64,000 nt of DNA, taken from Isoetes taiwanensis. Taxonomy: Eukaryota > Streptophyta > Lycopodiopsida > Isoetales > Isoetaceae. Both the position numbers and the translations under genes were made by a program. The stretch is from positions 8,772,330 through 8,836,329 of the forward strand of contig JAJEKV010000025.1 of assembly GCA_021234155.1 (NCBI GenBank), written 5' to 3'. Position 1 is the stretch's first letter, and each line of letters begins with the position of its first letter. The notes below the pieces were generated by a model. The model was not told the origin of the DNA. It did no database searches and saw only the letters and a list, made by a program, of their open reading frames with translations. Below are positions 43,441-55,375 of this stretch, piece after piece.

Positions 43441-44054
43441 TCCCGTGTCAAAAGTAGAGGTTTCGCAGTAAATGTTGGCCGACATGCAGCAGCTGGTGGA
43501 AGAGGTTCGAGGATATCTTCTTGCAGCAAGGAGTCGGCAAAAGAGCATCGCCGACAAGCATCGAACAGTCAGAGAGTTCCAAGTTGGCAATGACGTGTGG
43601 CTCAAGATCAAAGTGAAGCAGGCGAAGCTCCGCATCGGAAATTGTAAGAAGCTTGCTCCAAGGTGGGCTAGACCCTTCAGAATAGTCAGGAGAGTAGGTA
43701 ATCAATCCTACAAGTTGGACCTACCAGCACACCTAAAGATTCATAAAGTCTTCCACGTGAGTTTGTTGAAGAAGCATACTCCAAATCCAGATGAAGTCTT
43801 AGACACTCTAACGTTGTTGGAAATGACAGAAGAGCAGCTGGAAATAGTTCCAGAATTGATTCTTGATAAAGCCTTCAAGAAAACAAGGAGATCAGAGTTT
43901 CTCCAATATTTGGTCAAGTAGAAACACTTGCCGGTGGAAGGCGACATGGGTACTTAAGAAGGATCTATTAAAGCAGTATCCACAGTTTATGAAGCAATGG
44001 GATGGCAAAGTCATCTCCGAAGAAATCGGCTCAGGCATGTCGATTTGTGCTTAG
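43441..44054 (+). pseudogene. Element B integrase C-terminus and chromodomain
   Basis: One open frame, 43,472-43,921, carries the GPY/F-type end of integrase (VWLKIK, LAPRWARPFRIV, YKLDLPAHLKIHKVFHVSLLKK). A chromodomain follows: PELILDKAF then a short linker and FLQYLVK, where an in-frame TAG at 43,919-43,921 takes the place of the conserved Trp. The rest, KHLPVEGDTWV...KQYPQF, continues in a shifted frame to 44,054. Chromodomains bind modified histone tails and direct integration of chromoviruses into heterochromatin. The stop removes the aromatic cage residue in this copy. Confidence 0.8.
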
Positions 44055-44934
44055 ATTAATTTCTTGTGTAGATAAGGTTAATCTACGCATGCAGCCTATG
44101 CTTGGTATGGGTTGCATGCGTTATTACCGATGATGAGACCACTACGGTGATCTCTAGGACGTGGTGTAATGTTGATGTAGGCATGACCGCGGTTCCGCTT
44201 GGATGAGTTGGAAGATAGATTAGAAAGTCTACTTCTGTCCCACGGAAGTAGACGACCTCGAGAGATAAGAGGTCATTCAGGAATGCATTGATAGGAAAGC
44301 ACCTCTAGTCCAATACCTTACGAGGAGGACCCTATCCTTCACGCCCAAATACGGGAAGGACCCTATCTTCCACGCTTGGGCAACTAAGGGTGTAGGCATG
44401 AGCACCATATAGGCATTATAGGGCGCTCTCTCCACGGCCATGATGGAAGAAGCATCCTCTTCCTACGCCGGAAGATTAGCCTTGCATCCATTTAGGTTAA
44501 TTATATGGGTGGTTACCTTACAACCATAATTTTATTAATAATTAAAATGGTACTAACGTAGTGTCGACACAATGAGGCCAATGGGCGTTCGAGGGGCAAG
44601 GAGGTGAACTCACGAACTTACAACACAAATTTTGTTGTAATGTGTTGCAAGGAATGAAAATACCTCGAAAGATAAATGTATATGAAACTGTTAAATTTTG
44701 ATAAACTAAATGACTGTAATAAGTGAGACTAATAAGTACCTTGTCTTAATGAAGTTACGAATTGAAAAGTTAGGTGATAAGTAATGACGTAATAATGTTT
44801 TAAAAATATTACCTTAAGGTAATCCTAATAATTGTGTAAGTATAATAGTAAAATATTGTATGCATCAAGTTGATTGCAGGTTAGGAAGATTCCAAGGTGG
44901 GGAGACCCACGATCTTTGCGGACGACATCATTCC
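44055..44934. other. Element B 3' untranslated region
   Basis: No coding sequence. A short inverted pair, GTCTACTTCTGTCCC / ACGGAAGTAGAC, lies at 44,227-44,252. A near copy of the polypurine tract, GATTCCAAGGTGGGGAGAC, is at 44,888-44,906. Confidence 0.5.
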
Positions 44935-44948
44935 AAAGGTGGGGAGAA
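44935..44948 (+). other. Element B polypurine tract
   Basis: AAAGGTGGGGAGAA lies directly before the TG of the 3' LTR, as expected for the plus-strand primer. A similar tract about 45 bp upstream (44,893-44,905) is an imperfect duplicate. Confidence 0.75.
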
Positions 44949-45043
44949 TGTGGCGTTCGGCCACGATTATCACGGTCCTAAGGCATTATCTTTCTTTGCC
45001 TAAATCAGCGTACCGCCATCTGATTGGCGATGTCGCCCGAAGC
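44949..45043 (+). repeat. Element B 3' LTR, left part
   Basis: It starts TGTGGCGTTC and matches the start of the 5' LTR (31,590-31,682) through ACGGTCCTAAG and CCATCTGATTGGCG. It is cut by the DNA transposon at 45,044; the rest of the LTR resumes at 53,885. Confidence 0.75.
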
Positions 45044-45068
45044 GGGTAAAAGCTGCGTTAGGGTGATA
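45044..45068 (+). repeat. DNA transposon left terminal inverted repeat
   Basis: GGGTAAAAGCTGCGTTAGGG followed by TGATA; pairs with the right end at 53,858-53,882 with few mismatches. Similarity fades after about 25 bp. Confidence 0.7.
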
Positions 45069-45449
45069 AAATATTGGGTCATTTTAATATATATACATTT
45101 TTAGAAATGCATAATAATTACCGTGAATTTTGGTTTTTTTTTCCGACCAAAAATAGGCAATGGAAAATTCCCTCCAATTCTTTCTTCCCCGTTCTTGTTT
45201 CTTTGTCCTTTGATCTCTCTGCTTTTACCTGCGATCCAGCACCTCGATCTCTTGCAAGCGACTAAAGCACGCTCTTCCGAAGTCGCTTGGTCATTCTCAA
45301 CAAATCAAAGGTACAATCGTCTTCTTCCCTAGTTTTCTTCTTTTACGCTTTTAATTTATTACTTTAGGTTTTGTTTACATGTGAAGCTCAGATTATTTGC
45401 ACCTTTAGGACAATTAAAAGATATTTGTTGTTGCATTGCGGTATAGACA

Positions 45450-48200
45450 ATGGCAAAGACACCAAAGAAAGTGCTGCCCTGCATCGGTCAGAAAATCTCC
45501 GGGGCTTCAAAGCGGGGACACATTTGAAGTCTGGAAGTCTGGCTGTAGCAAAGGAGAACCGAAATGAGGACGATTATTTTTACGCAAAGGGATCATGAAT
45601 ATGAAATTCAAGGAAAAATTTCTGAGTACAACTCTTTAGTAATGAGAAGTTTGGGGATCTAAGGAACCTAAGAATAACGGGTACAAGGATGGTGGTGAAG
45701 TTGGAAGACCGGGCAGAATTTTTCAAGTGAGTGCGAGTTTGCATTGGTAGGAAAGATGTCTGAGAATCACTATGTTCCTTTGTATTTTGCTCGAGCATTT
45801 GCCTTACACTTAAAAGGTGAATCAGTTGATTGGGATGATGTGAAAAAAACAGCCACAGCTAAAAGCAAGGTCAAAGAATCCGAGGTTTTGACTGAAGTTG
45901 TAACAGTTAAGTCGAGCAATGCCAAGGGCCACAAGTCCTATGATACTTTCTACAAAAAAGAAGATCTGGACAGTTTGAATGTATTTCTTGAGAGCGGATC
46001 CTCTTTGAAGGAAAGCATATGTAAGGAGATCACGAGAATTTCTGAGGAGGCGAGGCTGCGGCTATATGAGACTTTGAAGCATAGGGAAGGGGAAAGGGTA
46101 GTATATTCTAAGCTAGTCCATGAGGGCGAGACTAATTACTTGAATCGATGTGTCGAGTTGGGGGCATTTCAACGTGAGATGGATGAAAGTGGACAGTAGT
46201 GCTATGAAGTTTGAGCACATAAAATGGAAGGTGGAGGATGCAATTGCTTTGAGAAAAGAGCAAGAGGGGGCGGGATCTAGGCTGAGCTTAGCAAGGAAGT
46301 GGAAGCAAAAAGCATCGAGGTTGAAGGCGACTAGATTCTGAACTCAATTTAAGGTCTTCAAAAAAAAAAAAGCAATTGAGGAGGGGGACACAAAGATTTT
46401 TGGAGTTGAGGGGTTCTTAGATCCTCCTCGGTCCTTAGCTTGCAGCCTCCTCCTCTTTCTTTGGTTTGATTCTTGAGAAGCGACCAAATGCTGATTTTGA
46501 TCCTGCACAAATGGCGGCGGTGTTTTGGTTCCTCCCGGTGGTATTGGCATCTTGCGGACATCCTTACGCCTATTATGTATCTCCTATCTTGCTAGCACAA
46601 GGAACAAGCTACTTGGCCCGTACCAGTGCACATGGGATGTGAATCTACCTCGTGCATTGGGGCTGATTGGAAAAGGTAAGCATGCATAATCGATTTCTTT
46701 CATGTCTTTCTTTATTGGTTGGTGTAAGATTGGTAGATGGATATTAGTTAGAAGTTGTGCATTGGTTGTGCATTAATTGTTACGTAGTATATTAATCACA
46801 TTTGGGTTTTAAAATGTAGGTTGAAGTGAAGATTTGTAGGGTTGGATTGTTTTGCTTTTCTATTTTGGTGTAAACATCATGTTAGTACATGCATATTATT
46901 AATGTGCATGATGTCTGATGTTGCCCGGATATTATTGAGGAGTTACTTTTATGTGCTAAGAAAATAGGATAAGTAGGTAGCGCTTTGTGTGTACATTTGT
47001 ATAACATGTGGTCTTCTCTTTGGGGACATTTTGATACATCTTTGTACTCTATGATACATTTTAGTGCAATTACAATTTTCCAGTAAGCTTTTCTACACTT
47101 GGCTCCAAATACATATATCTAATATATCTAATACAGCTACATGGAATGCATTTATGAATTCTTTTTTCTAGGAAGCTTTCTACATTTGGATGTGGGTACA
47201 TAAAAGCGTACATGGATTACATAATCTGAGATACATGGGTACATTTGGAATTGAATTGTACATTGCTTTTACGGATTGTACATTTCTTTTGGTCATCTAG
47301 TTACTATTGGTAATGCTTTCATTCTTGCGGTGACATGGGTAGTATAAAAAGCCCGGAGAAAGGTATGTGATATGTGGTTATGGTCTCTTCATATGTATTT
47401 CAATTTCACCTCGTATCACGGATGCCGGCAAGAGCAGGTAGATCCTCCTGCAAAGACACTTGATTTTTCAAGTTGTGTAGATGATTATTATGGAGGGAAG
47501 CATGATAAGTCAACCCCGTCCACATCTAGGTCATCTCTGAACACATTGAACACATTTGTAGCAGAGCATGAGAGAGGAGGAAAAGGAACATCAAGTAAGT
47601 AATTAGTTTTAAATGAATTTGCTGGATTTTATTAGGAAGCAAATTGAGCTCATTTTTTTAATAACATATATAGTTGTCACAAGCAAAGCTACAATTGTAG
47701 CTTCATATGCACAACAAATTGAGCTCCTGAAGCAAAGGGCTGAATGTGGCAACACAGGTGTGTGTCCATATTAGTTTAATTTCTACATTTTCTTGATGTT
47801 TATCTTTGCTTTATTGACAATGAATTATCTTGTAATCTTTGGAACCGGGGGTGAGGAGAACAATGAAGCCGTCTCGACACTCTAAAGAAAAAAGATATTA
47901 TTGTAGAGGTCTTCGACACTCCAAAGAAAACAATTGTAGACAAGGTGCAGAAGGTACCAATTCTAAAGCCAATGCCACATCATCAGACCGAACTTGAAAT
48001 GTTGTTTTCAAATGGTAAGTCAAAAACTACTTATTGCATTTATTTATTGCATGTTCATACATTTTATTATTCGCAGAAACAAAGGAAACTAGTGGATCTA
48101 TGGCCTTAGTTGGAACTACAATCGAAAAGATTGAAGAATCATGTAAAGGCAGGAACATATACAAGCTGGTCTTGAAGAAATTTTAGTGGAGAATGTGGCT
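45450..48200 (+). pseudogene. DNA transposon plus-strand gene, 5' exons
   Basis: The reading starts near ATGGCAAAGACACCAAAGAA at 45,450. The largest open part, 45,744-46,199, encodes 151 residues with an alternating helical pattern (YFARAFALHLKGESVDWDDVKK, ISEEARLRLYETLKHREGE). Later exons near 47,425-47,595, 47,675-47,755, 47,855-48,013 and 48,077-48,185 have plausible GT/AG borders. No domain of known family is recognised in this half. It reads towards the protease exons below, so both are probably one gene. It may hold a decayed transposase N-terminus, but no zinc finger or DDE motif is visible. Confidence 0.4.
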
Positions 48201-48399
48201 CTGAGATATAAGCGGTGGTTGTGGTGAAGCAAGAGAAGGCGAGTCGAGGATAGAACGGAATCTGAGATAGTGGTGTGAGCGAGAAAGAGTCAAGAAAAAG
48301 AAAAGATACAAAGGTGTCGTGACCAGCTAAAGAGAACTAGAACCCGGACATCGGTTGAGCAAGCTATAAGTATAATTGGATTAGTAAATATATGTTTTA

Positions 48400-49380
48400 T
48401 GCTAGTTACCATTGATGCTTGGTTTTGCGGTGACATGGATAATCTTCGGACAATGGTTCCATTCTATTCGTTCCAAGGTGAACCTCGATTAAGGTCACGA
48501 AATATTGTGTGGAGACATTGTTTAAAGATAGGCACATGTCTAACGGACATTTAGACATATTTGGAAGGTATGTGGCAGACACATTTGACATCAAATGGCG
48601 AGATGTCTTCTTTTTTCTTCCTTGAGAAAACTTTTTGACTTATCGGGCAGCATTTAAAGATTAATACGGATGCTAATAGTATGGGACGGTCGGGCGGAGA
48701 TGCGGTTGAAAGGGCTACAAGGCATTGTTGTTAGTAAATGCCCATTATATTATGGTTCAGTTCAAGTTGAGGACCACGCCCATCATGTTTTGGTGATTTT
48801 TGTTTTAGAGTCTGCAAAAAAGTGCGGTACCACCTCAATGGCTTCTCCTGCAATTATTGTGTTGAACTCCATATTTGGTATAACGATTGGAATGACAAAC
48901 TCCTAAATATGTGAGCATTTTCTTTCAGTATATGTACTCGTGCTTGCTTAAATCTTAGTTGCATGTTCTCATTTGTGTGTGCAGGCTTCATAAGGATGTC
49001 ATCACATATCTAACCAACTCTAGCTCACGTAGAGTTGAATTATATGTGAAGAATGCAGTGAAGAAGGAAACTATTCGGAGGGTTCCACAACAACCGGATA
49101 ATGTAAGGCTGCGGTCTTTATGTGATGGCCTTTATGCAAGCTTTTGTGGATGCCCAAGTGAATTCTAAAAGCATGGTGAGTTGTTCTTATATTTCACATA
49201 AATCCTTTGCGATGTTTTATTATAGGGGATCTTAATTCTTGTGTTTGTTGCAGTTTCATCAACATGGTTCGATAAGGATTTTGCACTTGGCAGAAGAAAT
49301 GTATTAATAAAAGCCATGATTGAATATGGTTTGAGAAGAAGAGATGAGACAAAACAAGTTGTCCTTTAGGCGGGAAGAGT
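48400..49380 (+). pseudogene. C48 (Ulp1-like) cysteine protease exons
   Basis: C48 proteases cleave SUMO-type modifiers. Three exons can be placed. One ends near 48,905 and carries HHVLVIFVLES and IIVLNSIFG, where Asn stands in the place of the catalytic Asp. The second, 48,985-49,175, starts LHKDVITYL and has the conserved Gln in VPQQPDN; after a one-base frameshift it continues CGLYVMAFMQAF, with the nucleophile Cys in the usual D-C-G-L-Y context. The third, from 49,254, reads WFDKDFALGRRNVLIKAMIEY. Introns have GTGAGC...TGTGCAG and GTGAGT...TTGCAG borders. Given the lost Asp and the frameshift, this copy is probably inactive. Confidence 0.65.
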
Positions 49381-50299
49381 GGTAGTTAAACTCATTTCCA
49401 ACTTATGGAATTTAAAGCTAATTGACTATTGTACTTTGAAATTTATTTGAATAAGAAATTGTTTGCAGCGCTTTAATTTCTATCAAGGGTTACAAACTAG
49501 AATTAGTTTAGGCTTTACATCTTATCCTTAGGCTTGGTCGGTTAGATGTATGGCTAACCTAAGCGCCTGGATTACTTACGAGGGCTTATTATATTTGATC
49601 TCCAAGGCATTTTGGGTTACTATTGTAAATCAGCACCCGGTGACTATAATGGCACTCAAGTGCCAATCCAATTACACGAGGGAGTCTTCTTTTCTCGTCC
49701 ATTGTGAAATCATTGTTGTCTTGGTGTTCCAACCATTGGGATTTGGTACGTTTTGGTCGGATCTTGGATGTTCGACGACCATTGTAGACAAGTTGTATGA
49801 GCAAGGCATACCAAGATTTAAATTCATTTATGGTGGCAATAGATATTGGACCCTCTTCTTAGAGGTCAATGATGGAGACGGAACATATTTCTTTTCCCTT
49901 TGGATATTCCACTCCTCAAGTATCGAATCACGGAAATAGATGTGTTATGATTCTTGACCTTCCTTTCAAATGTATCTTCAATGAGGGTTGCTCTTCTGCA
50001 TACCGAGTATGGCATCGAAGGCTAGCGGGTGAAGACAAAGATTTGTGTTGGCTATTTGACTAGTTTGTTGGCTTGAAGAATGCAAATGACTTTACCACTT
50101 ATGTCCAAAGCATCATCAATTTGATACTTCGTGCATACAATGACCACGATGGTGAAATGCATAAAATCTCAATATGGTGAAGACATGTTCCATGCTATAT
50201 TTTACAAAACCGGGGTAGTTCACACAGTACAAACCACTGCAAATTCAATTCAATTCAAAAAGTAACACAATACAAAAGCCTTTGCAAATTCAAAGCCTT

Positions 50300-53200
50300 C
50301 ACCTAATCCAAGACATCCACCATTTTGGGAAGACTTCCTATATCTCACATACGACATCGGACAATGCAAAAGCTGCACTAGCACCTTTAACCACAATGAT
50401 TTATCTTCTTCATGGGAAATTTAGCTCAATATGAGACTCTCTTGGTACCAATACTTCTCTATCATCCAATAGCTTATATTTGTTATGGCAACTTGGCAAT
50501 TTACGATAATAATAAGGTGATATGGTATGTCACACTGCATGATGCTCATTCTTGTAATCATCAATGATCGTTTGATCCAATACATGCTTTTCTCTAGTGC
50601 AAGCAAGAACATAGTATGGCACATCTTCCTCATTACGAGGAAAAGAGCAAAAGAAGCAAAATTATCACCAAATTGTATCACATCATGTAACTCCTCTACC
50701 TCATTTGCAAACATTGCGTTTTCGATTCAATTACGTACCTTGACATGTGCATATGGGACTAGCTTCTTCAATGTCCACTTTCCACGGTGTTGAATAGACT
50801 CATATGCACGCCATTCAAAGTTTATGCGAGCCTTTGCAAAAACAAGATAGTGGTCTAACCATCGGTAAGGTTGGGTCCTACGGACTTATGGAAGATACCG
50901 GATTACCCGACTTTGGACACCGGGAAGGGGTTGCACATCAAATGGCTTTGACACATCAATCTCAGCCTCCTTCACTTCCCAATACACTCTGAACTTGAGA
51001 TTTCTTGTTTCTCAAAACAACCACAGGCATCATGAGCACCCTTTATTTCAATCCCATGCTCTCTTCTTTGCTCAGCGGCCCAAGAGTTGCTGGCCTTGGC
51101 GACCTCTCCATCATGTTCCCCCCTTTCCATGCCACGATCAGAAGAAATTCCATTGTACCACGAATGCCATCGCGACAATGGTACGCATATGAAGTAGAAT
51201 GATCTTACGGATTTGGGCCGGCGGCACAACCATCGACCACCGCGAGATGATCACGCATGTGAGATCCTCCATTCTCTTTCAACCCGAAGATGAAGTTGAA
51301 ATGCATCTTTGTACAAAATGTGTGTCATGACTTCTATCATCGAAACATATAAGTGAGCAGGTCTTACGCAACTTACCATTTACCTTGAAGAGAGTGATGT
51401 GTACCAAAATAGTGATAAAGTGCGCATTCCAATGTTGATTTGCACTTCTTTGAAGGGCTGCAATGTGTAATTTTACTGCAAAGTCTACTAGTGATATCCG
51501 GAATCATCTCTTAGACTCACGAATGCTTCTTCTAAATTCCTTGCTACGCCAATGAGTGCAAAGTTGTGATGCACAAACTTTTCATGTGATCAAACATGGC
51601 GAGATAGCATGAAAGGAGCATCTGTTTGCTTCTCCACCAATCTTAGTCTTCTAGAAGTGCCCTTCCTTGACTTCTCGTCCATATAACTTGATAAGCTTTG
51701 CCATTTAACATCATCTTCATTATTACGATCGGTCTCTTTTTGGACATAAGGGAATCTTTTGCTTACCACATTTTCACAATCCCCCTTATGCACGCCATTG
51801 TGCCACTCTTCCCTTTCCTCTTTTTGGCAAACCATTTCTCTTCAAAGAGTGCTAACATTACAAAGTGCAAGCTTTTTGCACGACAAACCCCATCATGTGT
51901 ACCAACGGCACATACATCACAATTGCAAAGCTGCAATTTATGTGAAACTTCAGCCTCATAGAGTTGAATGCTTTTCTGAAATTCTCTGCTTGTTCATGCT
52001 TGACACAACAACAAGTGTTTCTCTCCTTCAATTTCCTTATGCAACTTGGTTTGGTATTGAACATTTGAATACCAACATACATCTGGATTCTCCTCCACAA
52101 GTTTGCTCATCATTTCGACTCTGCACATTGCAAAAGAAAATAGGTAAGTTGGAAGGCGTGCATTGAATATACATATCCGATTACATAAGTAAAAATACTA
52201 TGTATACCGGTACATATCGGTTGTACATGTAAAAAGATTTGATTGAATCTATACATATTCAGTACATATGTACAATAGATTATGTATAGTATCAATTTAT
52301 AGCACATTTAATCCTACATTCTTACACTATGTACATATATATCACATAATATACATGAAATACTTCCAAGAGCAAGTAGATGACCCCATAAACCTCATTT
52401 ACATGTATAATACATTAAGTAAAACAGGACCGAAAATGCTACATCAAAGCAAGTAAACTAAGATTGGCAAAGGAGTTCACTTACGGCATATTTAATCTTA
52501 CATCCTTACACTATGTACATATATATCACATAATATACATGAAATACTTCCAAGAGCAAGTAGATGACCCCATAAACCTCATTTACATGTATAATCTGAT
52601 TAAGCAAAAGCAGAATAGAAAAGGCTACATCAAAGCAAGTAAACTAAGATTGGTAGAAGGAGTTCACATATGTGCATGAAAACAACAAAAAGCTGAAATG
52701 TAATAGTTTCTTTGACAAAAGCTTTAATACGAGGAATGTCAAGATCTTTGGATTGCCTCGCTTCTTTTTTCCTCACATCCACGTACTTTGGTGAAACCTT
52801 GGTGTTGTTAAGCGAGGTGGATGACTTTTTGCTTGGTTTCTTCATCCAAGCGATGGGATCTAGCCTTCCTACCTGCTAATGCCCAAATGTTTGAGCCGGC
52901 AATTGCCATTCTCTTTCTTACGCTGAAGCGACATATGAAAGATTCCGGGGATGGCATTTGAGCATCTTGCAAGCAATTCCCTTTGCTTCAAATCACCATT
53001 TTCCCCACAACCATTGATAAAGCCCGGGTGCTTGGCGACCAATTTATCACCACTATTAGAGCATTTTACCTCTTCCAATCCATCTTTAAGGTTTTCTAAA
53101 ATTGCATGCTTGACTACCGCTTTGCTTGTGAAGGCAACCCAAATCGAGGGTTCAAAAAGCTCCAATAGCATGTGATCTTGCAAGAATCTAGAAGCAAATA
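50300..53200 (-). pseudogene. DNA transposon minus-strand gene, Cys-rich protein
   Basis: Starting at the right end, a minus-strand frame from 53,183 gives about 104 residues (MQDHMLLELFEPSIWVAF...). Further exons follow near 52,630-52,870, 51,700-52,120 (with CNCDVCAVGTHDGVC, a Cys-rich block), and 50,940-51,230. The segment around 50,930-50,990 reads like EVKEAEID, and an equivalent VLWEVKVEDIDRN occurs on the minus strand at 60,780-60,820. The two elements therefore carry the same kind of opposing gene. I do not recognise the family with certainty. A tandem duplication sits in an intron. Frames are broken many times. Confidence 0.45.
52296..52670. repeat. Tandem duplication, unit about 185-190 bp
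   Basis: The block from GCACATTTAATCCTACATTC (52,301) to AAACTAAGATTGGCAAAGGA is repeated from 52,484 with a few changes. It lies between exons of the minus-strand gene. Confidence 0.85.
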
Positions 53201-53399
53201 AGTACCTTTGATTAGGAGCGGAGATTGACTTCTTTTCTCATAATAGTACTTGACATTTTGCTGCTTTGGTCCTTATTTTTTTTGGTAACATACCTTGAGG
53301 ATGTACTACCCTTTTCAATTTAAGCTATCATGCTCTGCCATCTTCTTTTCCCTTTCTCATCTCTCCCACTTCGAAATTCTTTGCATGCCACTGTTGTTT

Positions 53400-53600
53400 A
53401 CTCTTCACAATTTTGAATTCACGGATGCCATCGATGATCGCCACATTCAGTTTCAAAATCGCAGTTGCATGTTTTCACGATCACCACATTCAGTTTCAAA
53501 ATCACCCGATTGCATGTTTTCACGATTGCCACATTCGGTTTCAAAATCACCCGGATTGCATGTTTTCACGATCACGGGAAAAAATTCAAATTGTGTTCTA
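53400..53600. repeat. Short tandem repeat, unit about 46 bp
   Basis: CATTCAGTTTCAAAATC...TGCATGTTTTCACGAT recurs about three times near 53,443-53,575. The three plus-strand frames and one minus-strand frame here follow the repeat and are not genes. Confidence 0.7.
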
Positions 53601-53857
53601 CTTTCTTGGTTCGATCTGGGAATTTTTGTTGGAAGGAAATTTTTCTGGAGGGAATTTTCCTGGAGGAAATTGGAGGGAGGAATTTCCAATTTCCTCCAGG
53701 AGTTTCGCATCAACCGCCGGCCTCTACTCGTCATAATTACAAACAAACGGGAATTTTGCCCCTTTTGAAATATATAAGACAAAATTTATACATGAAATAA
53801 GTACATTTAAAATTCAGCAACCCGTTCAAAAGTTTACATGAATTGCCCCCTAATGTA

Positions 53858-53882
53858 TGACACCCTAACGTGCTTTTACCCC
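53858..53882 (-). repeat. DNA transposon right terminal inverted repeat
   Basis: CACCCTAACGTGCTTTTACC then CC; inverse of the left end. Element B's LTR resumes directly after it. Confidence 0.7.
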
Positions 53883-53884
53883 GA

Positions 53885-55375
53885 CGTGTAGCCAAGCAGG
53901 TAGCACCCTAGGGGGCAACTTGCAAGGTGTGTACATTTTATTAATGTGCACATTTACCCATGTGCACATTTATATATGTACACATTTTCCCATGTGGACA
54001 CTTTATGCCACCTAGTTAATAAGGCAAGTGGGCCATACCCAATTATCCCACATGCTTAAAGGGATAATGGGAAACCCTAGCCCTAACCCTTGTCTATTTA
54101 GGTAAAGGAAACCCTAACTTGCTATTTTCGTCCATAGCATTCTAGGTCTCTGTTTTGCTTGCTCCAGGAGCCAAAACCACCTCCCAAACTCTGTCTGAGC
54201 CATCTAGCTCATTAGTTTTCCTTTCTAGCTTCATCTTCTAGCGGTTGGGATGGATGGTGAGTTGAGGAGGGGAGGGGCGAGCCAAGGATCAGGTATCTTG
54301 TCAATTTAATAGCCTAAACCGCCTCCAGGTCATTGAATAAGTAGGTTTAGCCTATTAAATTGCCATAAAACCATCTAGATCCTAGATATCGAGCTCTAAC
54401 TAAAGAACATAACTCTGTGATTTAGATTAGATCTTGTTCTTTAGTTCTTCTGTGATGTGTATGATGATGTATCTCTGTGAACTCACTGTATTGGGAAAGG
54501 GGGTAGAGACCCTAAGGCACGGTAGTTGATGTTCCTAGCTAGCCTCTTTAGCACCTTTGTAAATTTGGCGTGTGTACAAGAACCACACGGTTGTGGGTGA
54601 AGGGGCTAGGCTGGGTGACAAGGAGGTTCATGTGGACTCCGCGAGCGATCCCTCACGGTGTGTAAAGCCTACCGGGGGATCCACGTGGACTAGGTCTAAT
54701 GGCTTGCCCGCTGGCGTGTGGGCAAGGCATGGGCTCGGTTGCCAGTGGAGTGATATGTCACTCTCCATTGGGTTCAAGTCGAATAAGGCGGTGGCCCTCT
54801 AGTTGCCTTAGTCGGCATGTAGATCTCGGAGGGGTGATCCCTACACGCCCCATCGGGCGGGGAGATGCAACCCGGGAATAGCCCCTTTGGCTATGCATCC
54901 GTGGCTCTCTGATCGAGGTCCCAACACTTTTCAACCTACTTTGCAAAGTGTGTGCGGGGAGGAGGCGGATGGAGTGGACTACCCTAAGCCATGTTCTCAT
55001 GCGGCCAAATCCATTGCCATGAATTACATGCGCAATGAACCACGGAGACCAGAGCCGTCGGTCATCCCTTGGGTCCCGAGCCTTGGGTAGGATCCCCATA
55101 TGTGATGTGCTGATCTTTGTCTATGCAGATATATGATGCGTCATCCTTTGAGATGGTTATGTAATGTGATGTTGTATATTAACATGTATGTTACGCTTCC
55201 GCAGCTAGGTAGGCCCTGAGGAAGATAGGACAAATGACCCCTTCATTCTTCCCACTGGAACTCATCAAGGTTGCAGTGATACGTGGAGGGCCCTGTATCA
55301 GTGTGGAGCTGGTATGGGGGATGAACTCCTGTTTGTATACGGTGAGTGCACCGTATATGAGTAGGGGACGTCACA
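53885..55375 (+). repeat. Element B 3' LTR, right part (full length)
   Basis: From GTGTAGCCAAGCAGGTAGCA it matches the 5' LTR closely to GAACCAC at 54,586, then holds 759 bp absent from the 5' LTR (54,587-55,345), then rejoins at GTGCACCGTATATGAG and ends GTCACA. Joined with 44,949-45,043 the full LTR is about 1.59 kb. Confidence 0.85.

Larger units (their letters stand above)
45044..53882. mobile_element. DNA transposon with C48 protease gene, inserted in element B's LTR
   Basis: The ends are inverted repeats. The left begins GGGTAAAAGCTGCGTTAGGG and the right (reverse complement) begins GGGGTAAAAGCACGTTAGGG, and both continue GTG...CAT. Between them lie a plus-strand multi-exon gene ending in a Ulp1-like protease and an opposing minus-strand gene. 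Ulp1-like genes in plants are typical passengers of Mutator-like elements, so that superfamily is my best guess. No transposase signature was found, and the flanks (GCCCGAAGC left, GACGTGTAG right) do not form a clean 9-bp duplication. The LTR running on both sides still makes the borders convincing. Confidence 0.65.
31590..55375 (+). mobile_element. Element B: chromodomain Ty3/gypsy retrotransposon with histone H3-like ORF
   Basis: The 5' LTR starts TGTGGCGTTT and the 3' LTR starts TGTGGCGTTC directly after a polypurine tract. Both LTRs end GGGGACGTCACA. AAAT lies just outside each end (31,586-31,589 and 55,376-55,379). The 3' LTR is split by an 8.8-kb DNA transposon. Without that insertion the element is about 14.9 kb, which is long for a chromovirus. 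The internal order is a repeat-rich leader, H3-like ORF, second unknown ORF, gag, protease, RT, RNase H, integrase, then a C-terminal chromodomain. All are on the plus strand. No standard Met-tRNA primer site follows the 5' LTR. The accessory ORFs could instead be a nested insertion, but no borders for such an insertion are seen. Confidence 0.8.

Noticed and set aside
44227..44252. Hairpin as a transcription terminator
   Set aside because: A bacterial-type terminator is not expected in plant nuclear DNA; the inverted pair may be chance.
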